A stretch of 64,000 bases of DNA from positions 1,208,322 to 1,272,321 of the forward strand of contig NZ_JAAIXZ010000001.1 in NCBI RefSeq assembly GCF_010894435.1. Reading direction: 5' to 3'. The translations under genes were made by a program, and so were the position numbers. The stretch comes from Pyxidicoccus trucidator (lineage in GTDB: Bacteria > Myxococcota > Myxococcia > Myxococcales > Myxococcaceae). The notes under the pieces were generated by a model. The model made no database searches and was not told where the DNA came from. It saw only the letters and a list, made by a program, of their open reading frames with translations. Each line of letters starts with the position of its first letter. The stretch's first letter is position 1. Of this stretch, positions 53,049 to 62,247 are shown piece by piece.

Positions 53049-53334
53049 GCCGGCATCTTCGGAACCACCCCCTGGCATCGCAAGCCCGCGTGTCTACTCC
53101 CCCGCCAGGCACACGGGCCGTGAACCGCGCGCAGTGTCCACGGCCCACCACTCCGCCCTACCTTGGGGCCTGTCGGAGTGTTCTCAAACGGGCTCTAAGC
53201 TTTGTGGACCCACGTTTCTAGGCTTCAGGACTTGAAATCTAGGCTTGATTTCCGGCCAGTAAATGTAAATACCTGCGCCCACGGATTTGACCCGCCGCGT
53301 TTACGGCGTGGAACCCGGCCTGGGAGGCACGGAC
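53049..53334. other. 286-bp divergent promoter region upstream of glutamine synthetase
   Basis: Non-coding. The part from 53190 to 53275 is clearly AT-richer than its surroundings and carries three spaced 8-bp repeats (53195-53246). TTGATT (53245-53250) and TAAATA (53266-53271) could be a weak -35/-10 pair with a 15-base spacer. I see no sigma-54 type -24/-12 element, which is often found at other glnA genes. Confidence 0.5.
53195..53246 (+). promoter_or_regulatory. Three spaced CTARGCTT repeats before glutamine synthetase
   Basis: CTAAGCTT (53195-53202), CTAGGCTT (53218-53225) and CTAGGCTT (53239-53246) lie 23 and 21 bp apart, close to two helical turns, so a protein could bind all three on one DNA face. 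The last overlaps the possible -35 TTGATT. An operator controlling glutamine synthetase is the likely meaning. Confidence 0.5.
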
Positions 53335-54774
53335 ATGGAGACGAAGGGTCTGCGGACGTTCCTGGAGATTCCCTACGACGAGCTGGAGGAGAACAACCTC
53401 CGAGTGAAGGAGCAGCGCGTCAAGCACGAGTCGGCGGACAAGATTCGCGAGGAGCGCCTCAAGTACCTCACCGACGAGCGCCGGCTGAAGGCCGTCACCG
53501 TGTGCTTCACCGACCTCGAGGGTCGGATGCACATGCTGGACTACGACAAGAAGTTCCTGCTCAAGAGCGCCGACAACCTCACCTTCGATGGCTCCTCCAT
53601 CCGCGGCTTCTCGCAGCAGGCCGAGAGCGACCTGCGGCTGAACATCGACTGGGGCTCCTTCTACTGGCTGCCCTCGGACATCTTCGGCCCGGGCAAGGTG
53701 CTGGTGTTCAGCGAGGTGCTGGAGCGCGACGGCACGCCGTACCACGCCGACATGCGCGGCCAGCTCAAGCGCATCACCGAGAGCCTGTACCAGAAGGACG
53801 GCCTGGTCTTCCACGCGGCGCCCGAGGTGGAGGGCTTCCTCTTCAAGGGCCGTGACGCCGAGCGCCACTTCCACGAGACGGGCAAGTTCGACTTCATCTC
53901 CACCGGCGGCTACTACCACTCGCTACCCGGCGACCCGCTGCGCATGTTCATCGACAAGGCGGCCGAGGCGCAGCGCGCCATGGGCTTCCAGAACGAGAAG
54001 GACCACCCCGAGGTGGCCCCCAGCCAGTTCGAGATGAACTTCTCGTACAGCGAGGCGCTCATCTCCGCCGACCAGATCCAGCTCTACAAGCTGCTGTGCC
54101 GCCAGGTGGCCGCGCAGATGGACACCACCGCCAGCTTCCTCCCGAAGCCGGTGACGGGCGTCAACGGCAACGGCATGCACATGAACATGTCGCTGTCGAA
54201 GGGGAACAAGAACCTCTTCTACGACAAGGGCGGCCAGGACAACCTGAGCGCCATGGGCTGGGAGTTCATCGACCGGCTCCTCAACAACGCCAACGACATC
54301 TGCCTGGTGCTCAACTCCAGCGTCAACGCGTACCGTCGGCTGGACCCGCACTTCGAGGCGCCGAACCAGATCAAGGCCAGCGCCAACAACCGCGGCGCCA
54401 TGGTGCGCATCCCCTACGGCAACGAGCGCAGCGCGCGCGTCGAGTGCCGCTCGGTGGCGCCGGACGCCAACCCGTACATGGTGCTCTACACGCTGCTGCG
54501 CACCGGCCTGGAGGGCCCGCAGCCGCAGGAGGACGCGGAGACCAAGCGCAGCCGCACCCGCTTCCTGCCGGACAACATCTTCGACGCCATCCGCCTCTTC
54601 AAGGGCAGCCAGTTCGTCGCCGGCATCCTCGGTGAGAACGTGCAGGGCAAGTTCGCCGAGCTGAAGACGGCCTCCGCCGAGCGGTGCCCGAAGCAGCTGG
54701 GCGCCCGCGTGAAGTCGTCGGAAATCCAGTTCCACCACGAAATCACCAACCAGTACCTCTGGAGCCAGTTCTAG
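53335..54774 (+). CDS. glnA: Glutamine synthetase
   Basis: A 479-aa type I enzyme that makes glutamine from glutamate, ammonia and ATP, the main ammonia assimilation step. Family marks are FDGSSIRGF, VNGNGMHMNMSLSKG (ATP and ammonium region), the NNRGAMVRIPYGNERSARVECR block and metal-binding Glu in EVEGFLF. The first 40 residues are highly charged (ELEENNLRVKEQRVKHE) and differ from the usual N-terminus. GGAGG lies seven bases before the ATG at 53335. The adenylylation Tyr motif is not obvious, so control may be by transcription or feedback. The stop codon shares CTAG with the stop of the convergent permease gene. Confidence 0.93.
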   Translation: METKGLRTFLEIPYDELEENNLRVKEQRVKHESADKIREERLKYLTDERRLKAVTVCFTDLEGRMHMLDYDKKFLLKSADNLTFDGSSIRGFSQQAESDLRLNIDWGSFYWLPSDIFGPGKVLVFSEVLERDGTPYHADMRGQLKRITESLYQKDGLVFHAAPEVEGFLFKGRDAERHFHETGKFDFISTGGYYHSLPGDPLRMFIDKAAEAQRAMGFQNEKDHPEVAPSQFEMNFSYSEALISADQIQLYKLLCRQVAAQMDTTASFLPKPVTGVNGNGMHMNMSLSKGNKNLFYDKGGQDNLSAMGWEFIDRLLNNANDICLVLNSSVNAYRRLDPHFEAPNQIKASANNRGAMVRIPYGNERSARVECRSVAPDANPYMVLYTLLRTGLEGPQPQEDAETKRSRTRFLPDNIFDAIRLFKGSQFVAGILGENVQGKFAELKTASAERCPKQLGARVKSSEIQFHHEITNQYLWSQF

Positions 54775-56081
54775 GTTCCGGTGGCGGGTGAGGTCCCGGC
54801 GGTGACTCGGGGCCTCGCGAGCCGCAGCAGCACCAGGCCCGCCACCACCGTGAGCGCGGTGGTGGCGGCCTCGCGCGAGGTGGCGCCGAAGGCCACCAGC
54901 GTCAGGCCCAGCGCCAGCGTGGGCACCGCCAGCACCGCGTGCAGCGGCCGCAGGCCCCGCTCGCGCCGCCAGGAGAGCGTGGCCAGCGCGGCGGCGGTGA
55001 CGCCGTACTGCATGAGCACCGCGATGCTGGAGAGGGCGAAGAGCTCGGACAGGTCGCCCAGGTTGACGAACAGCAGCACCAGTCCCCAGGTGACGGCCAG
55101 CGCCCGGACGGGCACGCCCGCCGGGGACATGGCCTCCATCCCGAAGAGCGTGCGCTCCCCGGACGCCAGCGCCGACAGGTAGCGCGGCGTCGTCACCATC
55201 ATCCCCAGGCAGATGCCGAGCGCGGAGATGCTGGTGCCCGCCCCCACCCACCACGCCAGGCCGGGCCCGCCCCACACACCCGCCGACTCGGCCAGCGGCG
55301 CTGGTGACGACGCCAGCGCCGGCAGCGCCACGACGCACGCCCACACCAGGCCCACGTAGAGGAGCACCGCGGCCAGCAGCGAGCCCACCGTGGCCAGGGG
55401 CACGCTGCGCGAGGACGAGCGCACCTGCCCGGCAATCACCGGGACGATTTCGAAGCCCTGGTACGCGAACATCACCGTGAGCCCCGCGCGCAGCCACGCG
55501 GTGTCCATGGCGCTCGCCACCGCCACCAGGGGACGCGGGCCCGGCAGCGCGAGGAAGGCGATGAGCAGCGCGGCCAGCGGCAGCAGCTTGAGCACCGTGA
55601 GCGACGTCCACGCCCGCGCCGAGACGCGGATGCCCGAGGCGACGACACCGGCGAGCACCGTCACCAGGAGGGACGCCAGGGCCCGCTGCCCCAGGGGCCC
55701 CGCCAGTCCCAGCGAGGGCGCCAGGGCGTGGGTCAGCCCGGCCACCACCGCGGAGGTGCTCAGGAAGGCGCTGACATAGGCCACCCAGCCCACGAGGAAG
55801 GAGGCCCGCTCGCCAAAGGCCGCGCGCGCGAAGACCACCGGCCCGCCGTCCGAGTCGAAGCGGCGTCCCAGCACCGCGAAGGCGAAGGCCACCGGCACCA
55901 GGGCGAGCCCGGTGAGCGCGAAGGCGAGGATGGCGCTCGCGCCGGGCGCCTGGGCGGCGACCTGCGCCGGGGCGAAGAAGATGCCGACGCCGACGATGCC
56001 GTTGACGCCGAGCGCCAGGAGCTGGAGCGGACCGACGGGACGCGCCTGGGACTCGGCGACAGGGCTGGCGGGAGCAGTCAC
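54771..56081 (-). CDS. APC-family amino-acid permease
   Basis: A 436-aa inner-membrane transporter with about 12 helices. The first carries the APC signature GVNGIVGVGIFFAPAQVA; helix 6 has TVMFAYQGFEIVPV. It should import or exchange an amino acid; the substrate is unknown. The GTG start at 56081 is chosen because the frame upstream is not protein-like and GAAG lies before it. It is convergent with glutamine synthetase and their stop codons interlock, so the two may be linked in nitrogen metabolism, though they are not in one operon. Confidence 0.87.
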   Translation of the reverse strand: MTAPASPVAESQARPVGPLQLLALGVNGIVGVGIFFAPAQVAAQAPGASAILAFALTGLALVPVAFAFAVLGRRFDSDGGPVVFARAAFGERASFLVGWVAYVSAFLSTSAVVAGLTHALAPSLGLAGPLGQRALASLLVTVLAGVVASGIRVSARAWTSLTVLKLLPLAALLIAFLALPGPRPLVAVASAMDTAWLRAGLTVMFAYQGFEIVPVIAGQVRSSSRSVPLATVGSLLAAVLLYVGLVWACVVALPALASSPAPLAESAGVWGGPGLAWWVGAGTSISALGICLGMMVTTPRYLSALASGERTLFGMEAMSPAGVPVRALAVTWGLVLLFVNLGDLSELFALSSIAVLMQYGVTAAALATLSWRRERGLRPLHAVLAVPTLALGLTLVAFGATSREAATTALTVVAGLVLLRLARPRVTAGTSPATGT

Positions 56082-56227
56082 GGCCAGGACTTCACTACAA
56101 GCCCGCCCCGCGCACCAACCCGCCGGGGAGCCGGGCCGATATGTGCCCGACGCCAGGAGCGTTGTTCGGGAGAAGCCGGGCGGCGGCGGGGTGGCAGACC
56201 GCATGCTCATACCCCCTGGAGGTTGCG

Positions 56228-57748
56228 ATGCGTCTGTACGCGGTGTGCTTGGGACTGGTGTGCACGACGACCGGCTGCGCAACACTCACCCGGGGCTTCG
56301 GCGCCGTGCCCGACCCGGAGACCGGCAAGTACGAGACGCCGAAGCAGGAGACCGTGTACCGGGTCCCCGCCGAGGAGGCGATGATGATGGTCCGTCGCAT
56401 CCTCGAGGAGCAGCGCTACGACGTGATGGAGAAGGAGGGCGGCCTGGAGCTGTTCACCTCCGCCCATGAGCCCGGGATGAACCAGGTCGGCCTGCGCACC
56501 ATGGAGCGCTACTACATCAAGGGTGAGCGCGTGGGGCCCCGCCAGACGATGGTCCGCGTCTTCCGGCTCCGCTACAACGAGATGGAGCAGGAGGTGGAGT
56601 TCGGCATGAGGGACTTCGGCAGGCATGCGATGGAGAAGCATGTCGCGGAGAACACCCACCCGTTCGATACCAACAAGGCCGTCAAGAGCGCCCCGGACCT
56701 GCACGGCGAGCGGCTGATGGACCTGAACGGACCGTGCAAGGACGCGCCGGGCCTGGAGGGCTTCCAGTTGGCGCGTGGGAACCGGGACCTCGGCATCGAG
56801 CGCACGCTGCTGGAGCGGCTGGAGATGGTGCCCTCGCTGGAGCTGGTGGGTGGCAACACCTCCGTCCCCGCGCGCTCCGTCCTCCTGGAAGGCTGGGCGG
56901 AGCCCACCGAGACGGCCCAGTCACCTGAAGCCGAGTGCGGCGCCCCCGTGGACGGCCTGGCGCCGATGCTGACCCAGGGACAGACGCTGTTGCTCGCCGA
57001 CCCGCTGGGCACTCGTGAGCTGCCCTCCGCCGCCCTGCGCATGCTCTGCGAGGCTTCCTCCAAGGGTCTGCCGGTGACACTGGCCCTGTCGCTGCCCTCC
57101 ACCGAGCAGCCCCTGCTCGACACGTACCTCGCCAGTGCGGGCTCGTCCCAGGATGCACAGGAGCTGCTGAGCGGCAGCTCGTTCTGGCGCCGGGTGCACC
57201 AGGACGGCCGCAGCAGCCGCGCCATGCTGTGGCTGGTGGAGCAGGCCCGCCGGCTGCGCGCCTCGGGCAAGGCCGTGTCGCTGGTCGCCTTCGACGCGGA
57301 GAAGGCCGCCGGCAACGAGCGCGAGGCGCTGATGGCGAAGAGCCTGCTGGAGGCCCGCGAGCAGAACGCTGACGCCTTCATGCTGGTGCTGGCCGGTGGC
57401 ACGCACGTGCGCACCGCGAGCGTGGACTGGGACGCGGACTTCGAGCCCATGGGCGTGCGGCTGGCGAAGTCGTTGCGCTCCGTGAAGGCGCTGGACGTGG
57501 GCTTCGCGCGCGGCACCCAGTTCTCCTGCCGCTACAACGTCTGGGAGGATGTCGAGTGCAACACCTTCGCCATCAGCCCCACGGCGCAGGCGCGGCAGGC
57601 GTCGACCGTCGCCCCCGGCGTGCAGCTCTTCCCTGAGCCGCTGAAGGAGGGCTTCCACGGGCGGCTCTACGTCGGTGAGCTGAACGCCTCGCCCCCAGCG
57701 CTGCAGGCGGGCACCGCGGTCAGCGCGGCCTCCCGCTCCGCTCGGTAG
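56228..57748 (+). CDS. Lipoprotein with ChaN/Tiki-like domain, paralog 1
   Basis: A 506-aa lipoprotein: lipobox TTGC (Cys19), GGAGG six bases before the ATG. Residues about 30-130 form an N-terminal domain with PAEEAMMMVRRILEEQRYDV. The C-terminal half has LLLADPLGTRELPSAAL, then SFWRRVHQDGRSSRAMLWLVEQARR, NEREALMAKSLL and VLAGGTHVRT. The R...MA..LL and LAGGTHV order resembles ChaN-like/Tiki-superfamily proteins (haem uptake or metal-dependent hydrolases); this is a low-confidence fold guess. A close paralog follows at 57889. Confidence 0.75.
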   Translation: MRLYAVCLGLVCTTTGCATLTRGFGAVPDPETGKYETPKQETVYRVPAEEAMMMVRRILEEQRYDVMEKEGGLELFTSAHEPGMNQVGLRTMERYYIKGERVGPRQTMVRVFRLRYNEMEQEVEFGMRDFGRHAMEKHVAENTHPFDTNKAVKSAPDLHGERLMDLNGPCKDAPGLEGFQLARGNRDLGIERTLLERLEMVPSLELVGGNTSVPARSVLLEGWAEPTETAQSPEAECGAPVDGLAPMLTQGQTLLLADPLGTRELPSAALRMLCEASSKGLPVTLALSLPSTEQPLLDTYLASAGSSQDAQELLSGSSFWRRVHQDGRSSRAMLWLVEQARRLRASGKAVSLVAFDAEKAAGNEREALMAKSLLEAREQNADAFMLVLAGGTHVRTASVDWDADFEPMGVRLAKSLRSVKALDVGFARGTQFSCRYNVWEDVECNTFAISPTAQARQASTVAPGVQLFPEPLKEGFHGRLYVGELNASPPALQAGTAVSAASRSAR

Positions 57749-57888
57749 CTGACCGGACGGGCTGCCCACCCGGCCCGCCCCGCCCTCCTTTCGACAGTCG
57801 CGATATGTCAGGGGGGCCTCCGACGTTGCCCGCCAGGGAGCGTGGTGGGCCGGTGTGGCAGAATCACCGAGCGCCAAGGAGGATGCGA

Positions 57889-59418
57889 ATGCGTCGGTAC
57901 GGGATGCTGCTGGGGTTGGGACTGGTGTGCTCGACGGGGTGCTCCACCCTGTCCCGCGGCCTGGGCGCGGTCCCCAACGAGGAGACCGGCGAGTACGAGA
58001 CGCCGAAGACGGAGACGGTGTACCTGGTCCCCGTCGAAGACGCGATGATGATGACCCGGCGCATCCTCGAGGAGCAGCGCTACGACGTGCTGGAGAAGGA
58101 AGGCGGGCTGGAGATGTTCACCTCCGCCCATGAGCCCGGGAAGAGCACCCTCGGCTCGCGCACCCTGGAGCGCTACTACATCAAGGGTGAGCGCGTGGGG
58201 CCCCGCCAGTCCCTCGTCCGCGTCTTCCGGCTCCGCTACGACGAGAGCACCCGGGTGCTGGAGATTCCGCCCATGGCCATGGGCGGCCGGGACGCGGCGC
58301 TGTCCATCGACGACAACAGCCACCCCTTCGACGCCAACCAGGTCTACAAGTCCGCGCCCGACCTGCAGGGCAACCGCATCATGGGCGATGCCGGTGCCTT
58401 CAAGGACGCACCGGCCCTGGAAGGCTTCCAGCTGGTGCGCGGCAACCGCGACGTGGGCATCGAGCACACGCTGCTGGAGCGGCTGGAGATGGTGCCCTCG
58501 CTGGAGCTGGTGGGCGGCAACACCTCCGTGGCCGCCCGCTCCGTCTCCCTGTCGGGGTGGGCGGAGCCGAGCGAGACGGCCCCCCTCCTCGAGGCCGAGT
58601 GCGGCGCTCCCGTGGACGGCGTGGCGCCGCTGCTGGCCCAGGGACAGACGCTGCTGCTGGCCGACCCGCTGGGCACGCGCGAGCTGCCTTCGGCCGCCCT
58701 GCGCATCCTCTGCGAGGCCGCCTCCAAGGGGCTGCCGGTGACGCTGGCCCTGTCGCTGCCCGTCACCGAGCAGCCCCTGCTCGACACGTACCTGGCCAGC
58801 GAGGGCTTTTCACACGACGCGCAGGAGCTGCTGCGGGGCAGCTCGTTCTGGCGCCGGGTGCACCAGGACGGCCGCAGCAGCGGCGCCATGCTGTGGCTGG
58901 TGGAGCAGGCCCGCCGGCTGCGCGCCTCGGGCAAGGCCGTGTCACTGGTCGCCTTCGACGCCGAGAAGGGCGGCGGCAACGAGCGCGAGGCGCAGATGGC
59001 GAAGCACCTGCTGGCGCACCGGAGCAAGGCCCCCGACGCCTTCATGCTGGTGCTGGCCGGTGGCACGCACGTGCGCACGGCGAATGTGGGCTGGGATGGT
59101 GACTTCGAGCCGCTCGGCATGCGGCTGGCGAAGGCGCTTCCTTCCGTGAAGGCGCTGGACGTGGGCTTCACGCGCGGCTCCCAGTTCTCCTGCCGCTACA
59201 ACGTCTGGGATGCCGTGGAGTGCGACGTCTTCGCCATCAGCCCGACGAAGCAGGCGCGACAGGCCTCTACTGTCGCCGCGGGCGTGCAGCTGTTTCCCGA
59301 GGTCATGAAGGACGGCTTCCATGGGCGGCTCTACGTCGGCGCGCTGACCGCCTCGCCCCCGGCGCTGCAGGCCCACCCGGCCGCCGTCAGCAGCGCTCCC
59401 GCGAGCCCCACGCCGTAG
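57889..59418 (+). CDS. Lipoprotein with ChaN/Tiki-like domain, paralog 2
   Basis: A 509-aa lipoprotein with lipobox STGC (Cys18). It is largely collinear with the gene at 56228, for example YETPKTETVYLVPVEDAMMM, HTLLERLEMVPSLELVGGN and AMLWLVEQARRLRASGKAV. The AAGGAGG site six bases before ATG 57889 decides the start over ATG 57883. The section around residues 120-150 differs most from paralog 1. A 140-bp gap separates the two, so each may have its own promoter. Function is as uncertain as for paralog 1. Confidence 0.75.
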   Translation: MRRYGMLLGLGLVCSTGCSTLSRGLGAVPNEETGEYETPKTETVYLVPVEDAMMMTRRILEEQRYDVLEKEGGLEMFTSAHEPGKSTLGSRTLERYYIKGERVGPRQSLVRVFRLRYDESTRVLEIPPMAMGGRDAALSIDDNSHPFDANQVYKSAPDLQGNRIMGDAGAFKDAPALEGFQLVRGNRDVGIEHTLLERLEMVPSLELVGGNTSVAARSVSLSGWAEPSETAPLLEAECGAPVDGVAPLLAQGQTLLLADPLGTRELPSAALRILCEAASKGLPVTLALSLPVTEQPLLDTYLASEGFSHDAQELLRGSSFWRRVHQDGRSSGAMLWLVEQARRLRASGKAVSLVAFDAEKGGGNEREAQMAKHLLAHRSKAPDAFMLVLAGGTHVRTANVGWDGDFEPLGMRLAKALPSVKALDVGFTRGSQFSCRYNVWDAVECDVFAISPTKQARQASTVAAGVQLFPEVMKDGFHGRLYVGALTASPPALQAHPAAVSSAPASPTP

Positions 59419-59467
59419 CCGCGTGCCCGGGGCGCCGGACGGACTTCCCGGCGCCCCGCGGTGCCTG

Positions 59468-61903
59468 TTACGGGCGGACGTACACGGGCGTGAGCACCTC
59501 GGTGAAGTTGCCGGCCGCGTCGCGCGCCTGCACCAGCACCATGCTCCAGTCCGTGTTCACCAGGTCCACCGTGTGGGTGACGCTGCCCGTGCCGCTCTCC
59601 ACCGTGGTGGAGTGCACGAACTGCGTCGTCACCGTCACCGGGCTCTCATCCTCCACGGCCGTGGTGACGTTCACGATGGGGCTGTCCAGCTCCGCCTGCT
59701 CCTGCGGAGAGACGACGGTGACGACGGGCGGCGTGAGGTCCACGCGCATCATCCCCTGCTTCGTGGTGACACGCCCGTTGGCGTTGCGGGCCGTCAGGGT
59801 GATGACGTGGTCTCCCTCCGTGAAGGTGTAGGGGAGGCGCACGAAGCCGGCGTTCAGGTCCGGCGTCACGGCGAGCGGCTCGCCGCCGTCCACGGTGAAC
59901 CACGCCTCGACGATGGCGCTGTCGTCACCGAAGTACGTCGTGAAGCCACACAGCTCGCGCTCCAGGTCCCGCGTGTAGCGCGGCAGGTTGCACAGCGTCA
60001 CGTCCGAGGCATACGCCTGCGTCACCTGGGCGCTCGCGGACACCGAGGAGGTGCCGTCGTTCGCCGTCAGCGTCACCGTGAAGGTGCCGGCGGCGTCGCA
60101 CTGGAACGATGTGATGAGCTGGTCCTCCGAGCCGAAGGTGCAGGTGGCGCCGGGCGGCACGTCCTCGCCCGGGGTGACGCTCCACTGGTACGTGAGCGGG
60201 CTGCCGTCCGGGTCTGACGCCGAGCCACTCAACGTCAGCTCACTGTTCACCCAGCCGCTCGTGTCCGAGCCCGCGCTCACCACCGGCGGCGACTGGCTGA
60301 CCTTCCAGGCCATGAAGCCGTACTCCACCTGCTCGTTCACGGTGGCCTTCAGCAGGTTGAAGGACTGGCTGGTGCGCGTCTGGCACCACGCGGCCTCGCC
60401 CTCCGCGCCGGTGGCAATCGTCACCGCCTGCACCGGCCAGCGCAGCGCGGTGAAGCCCACGTTGATGTCGGGGACGCCCTGGCCATTCACGTCCGCCACC
60501 TTCGCCGTCACGCACACCTCGCCGCCGACCTGGCCGATGCGGTAGCGCGGCGTCAGCTTCAGGCTGTGCACCGCCGCCACGGGCACCAGCGACATGCCGC
60601 CCGGGTAGGCATACGTCACGTCCGTGCCCACGCCGTAGACGGAGACGCCGAAGGGCAGCGGCGACGTCAGCCGGTGCGTGCCCGGCGTCACCTCCAGCTG
60701 CGCGCCGTAGTAGTTCCAGGTGATGTACCGGAGCTTGAACAGGGGAATCATCTTCCCGTCCACCATCACCTGGTGCCACGTGTTCCCGCGCACGATGACG
60801 TTGATGTAGCTCTTGCCGGACGCCGTCGAGGGCGGCGCCGTCACCGTGTACTCGTTGAGGAACTGGGCGACGGGCGGCACGAGCATCATCGACGGGCCAC
60901 CGTGCGCGTACTGCGCCACCAGGACGGGCTGGTTGGAGCTGATGACTCCCGCGGACTGGAGGCTCGTCTGGTACGTCTGCCCGCGCCGCAGCGAGACTTC
61001 CTTCGCGTTGACGCGGACGCGGGTGCCGTCCGCCGACGCGGTGATGCGGAAGGTGTCCGCCCCGCGCGAGCCGGCCAGCGGCATCGTCAGGAAGTAGCGG
61101 CCCCAGGACTTCGTGGGCGGCAATTGCTCCACCTGGAGGCCGCAGGTGCCCGAGGACGCGCCGGGCGCGCTGGCGCACCGGCTGCCGCTGAACACCGCCA
61201 CCGGCTTGTCCGCCGTGAGGATGGAGCCCGTCAGGTCCGCGCCGCCATTGTTGGTGCCGGCGTACTGGAAGACCTCACCTTGATTGAGGGTGAAGGTGGA
61301 CGTGTTGCCCTGCCGCGTGAAGGAGACGCGCGTGCCGGCCTCCGTGCCCACCACCGAGAGCTGCGTCCCCTTCGACGCCTGCGTGGAGCCGGAGGAGGCC
61401 ACCACGTACTCCGTGCCCAGCGCGGACACCGGCAGCGCCAGGAAGGACTCCGTGGAGCGGGTGGCGCGGCTCTGCACGTGCACCGTGACGTCCCCGTCCG
61501 CGGAGACCTGGAGCCCCTTGTTCTCCACCCCGTTGGCCGTGGCCAGCGCGGCGCCCGCCGGAATCGTCACCGACGTCACCTGCCCCGGCGCCACAGAGAA
61601 GCCCTGCGCGTGGACGAGGCCGGGGATGCGCACCGTGCCCGTGGCAGCCGTCTCACCGCTGATCCGCAGCGTCAGCTCCGTCGCCGAACCACTGCTCACG
61701 TTCGTCGGAACCGCGAGCCAGAACTCCCGGCCCCGGCTGCCCGGCTTCGGGGGCGCCACCGACGCGGGGCCCTCTTCCAGGGCCAGCCGCTGGGAGGCGG
61801 CGGGTCCCTCCTGCCCCACTGCTACCTCCTCCGCGCCACCACAGCCCGCCGTAAACCCCAGGAAACAGGCCCACACCAGGCCCTTCATCACTGATGCCTT
61901 CAC
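59468..61903 (-). CDS. IgGFc-binding-type lipoprotein with PKD/Ig-like domains
   Basis: An 811-aa surface protein. The signal peptide ends at TAGC (Cys21), a lipoprotein site. Residues about 55-440 match the IgGFc-binding protein N-terminal type: GREFWLAVPTN, AGTRVSF, SADKPVAVFSG-like TADKPVAVFSGSRC, and QLPPTKSWGRYFLTMPLAG. Further on come a beta domain, a PKD-like domain (SGSASDPDGSPLTYQW) and Ig-like repeats to the C-terminus. Such proteins are adhesins or matrix proteins in bacteria with multicellular behaviour. Start is GTG 61903 (GGGGG upstream) or ATG 61888 (GAAGG upstream). It is divergent from the secreted protein at 62248. Confidence 0.85.
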   Translation of the reverse strand: MKASVMKGLVWACFLGFTAGCGGAEEVAVGQEGPAASQRLALEEGPASVAPPKPGSRGREFWLAVPTNVSSGSATELTLRISGETAATGTVRIPGLVHAQGFSVAPGQVTSVTIPAGAALATANGVENKGLQVSADGDVTVHVQSRATRSTESFLALPVSALGTEYVVASSGSTQASKGTQLSVVGTEAGTRVSFTRQGNTSTFTLNQGEVFQYAGTNNGGADLTGSILTADKPVAVFSGSRCASAPGASSGTCGLQVEQLPPTKSWGRYFLTMPLAGSRGADTFRITASADGTRVRVNAKEVSLRRGQTYQTSLQSAGVISSNQPVLVAQYAHGGPSMMLVPPVAQFLNEYTVTAPPSTASGKSYINVIVRGNTWHQVMVDGKMIPLFKLRYITWNYYGAQLEVTPGTHRLTSPLPFGVSVYGVGTDVTYAYPGGMSLVPVAAVHSLKLTPRYRIGQVGGEVCVTAKVADVNGQGVPDINVGFTALRWPVQAVTIATGAEGEAAWCQTRTSQSFNLLKATVNEQVEYGFMAWKVSQSPPVVSAGSDTSGWVNSELTLSGSASDPDGSPLTYQWSVTPGEDVPPGATCTFGSEDQLITSFQCDAAGTFTVTLTANDGTSSVSASAQVTQAYASDVTLCNLPRYTRDLERELCGFTTYFGDDSAIVEAWFTVDGGEPLAVTPDLNAGFVRLPYTFTEGDHVITLTARNANGRVTTKQGMMRVDLTPPVVTVVSPQEQAELDSPIVNVTTAVEDESPVTVTTQFVHSTTVESGTGSVTHTVDLVNTDWSMVLVQARDAAGNFTEVLTPVYVRP

Positions 61904-62247
61904 GAATAACCCCCGAAAAGCTGTTCCGGTGCTTCCGTTGCGGAAGCGACTCAGTTTCAGTTTACCGGGAACTTTACGTCTGGATCATCCACCCGGTTTT
62001 TTGCACGCCGGGTGGCGGCCGGCCCGTGCTGCCGGTGGAAGAACGGCGGTTGCTGCCTGGGCTGGCAAGCATTGCCGGGCCCTCGGCCCCGGAGACGGCA
62101 AGGTTTGCCAGCGCCGGGCGGCGTCTCCCCTGGAAGGCGCGCTGTCCGGGGCTGGCATCACCGTTGCTCTAGGGGTCGGCACGCACGCATCCCCGGCCCG
62201 CATGACGCGGCTTCGCACGGGAGAGGCGTGGTCCCAGGAACATCCCC
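61904..62247. other. 344-bp divergent intergenic region
   Basis: No gene seen. It contains two perfect hairpins: GCTTCCG/CGGAAGC with a 3-base loop (61931-61947) and CCACCCGG/CCGGGTGG with an 11-base loop (61989-62015). The AT-richer patch between them may hold the leftward promoter of the IgGFc-type gene. A sigma-54 element for the rightward unit is at 62153-62168. Confidence 0.6.
62153..62168 (+). promoter_or_regulatory. Sigma-54 type (-24/-12) promoter
   Basis: TGGCAT-N5-TTGCT, with the essential GG and GC ten bases apart, matches the sigma-54 consensus TGGCAC-N5-TTGCT at all but one specified base. Transcription would start near 62180, leaving a leader of about 68 bases before the ATG at 62248. 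An FHA protein that may be a sigma-54 activator begins downstream at 63534. Confidence 0.65.

Noticed and set aside
56202..56217. Sigma-54-like TGGCAG-N5-ATGCT before the first tandem lipoprotein
   Set aside because: The -12 part deviates (ATGC) and the predicted start would fall at the ATG itself, removing the ribosome site.
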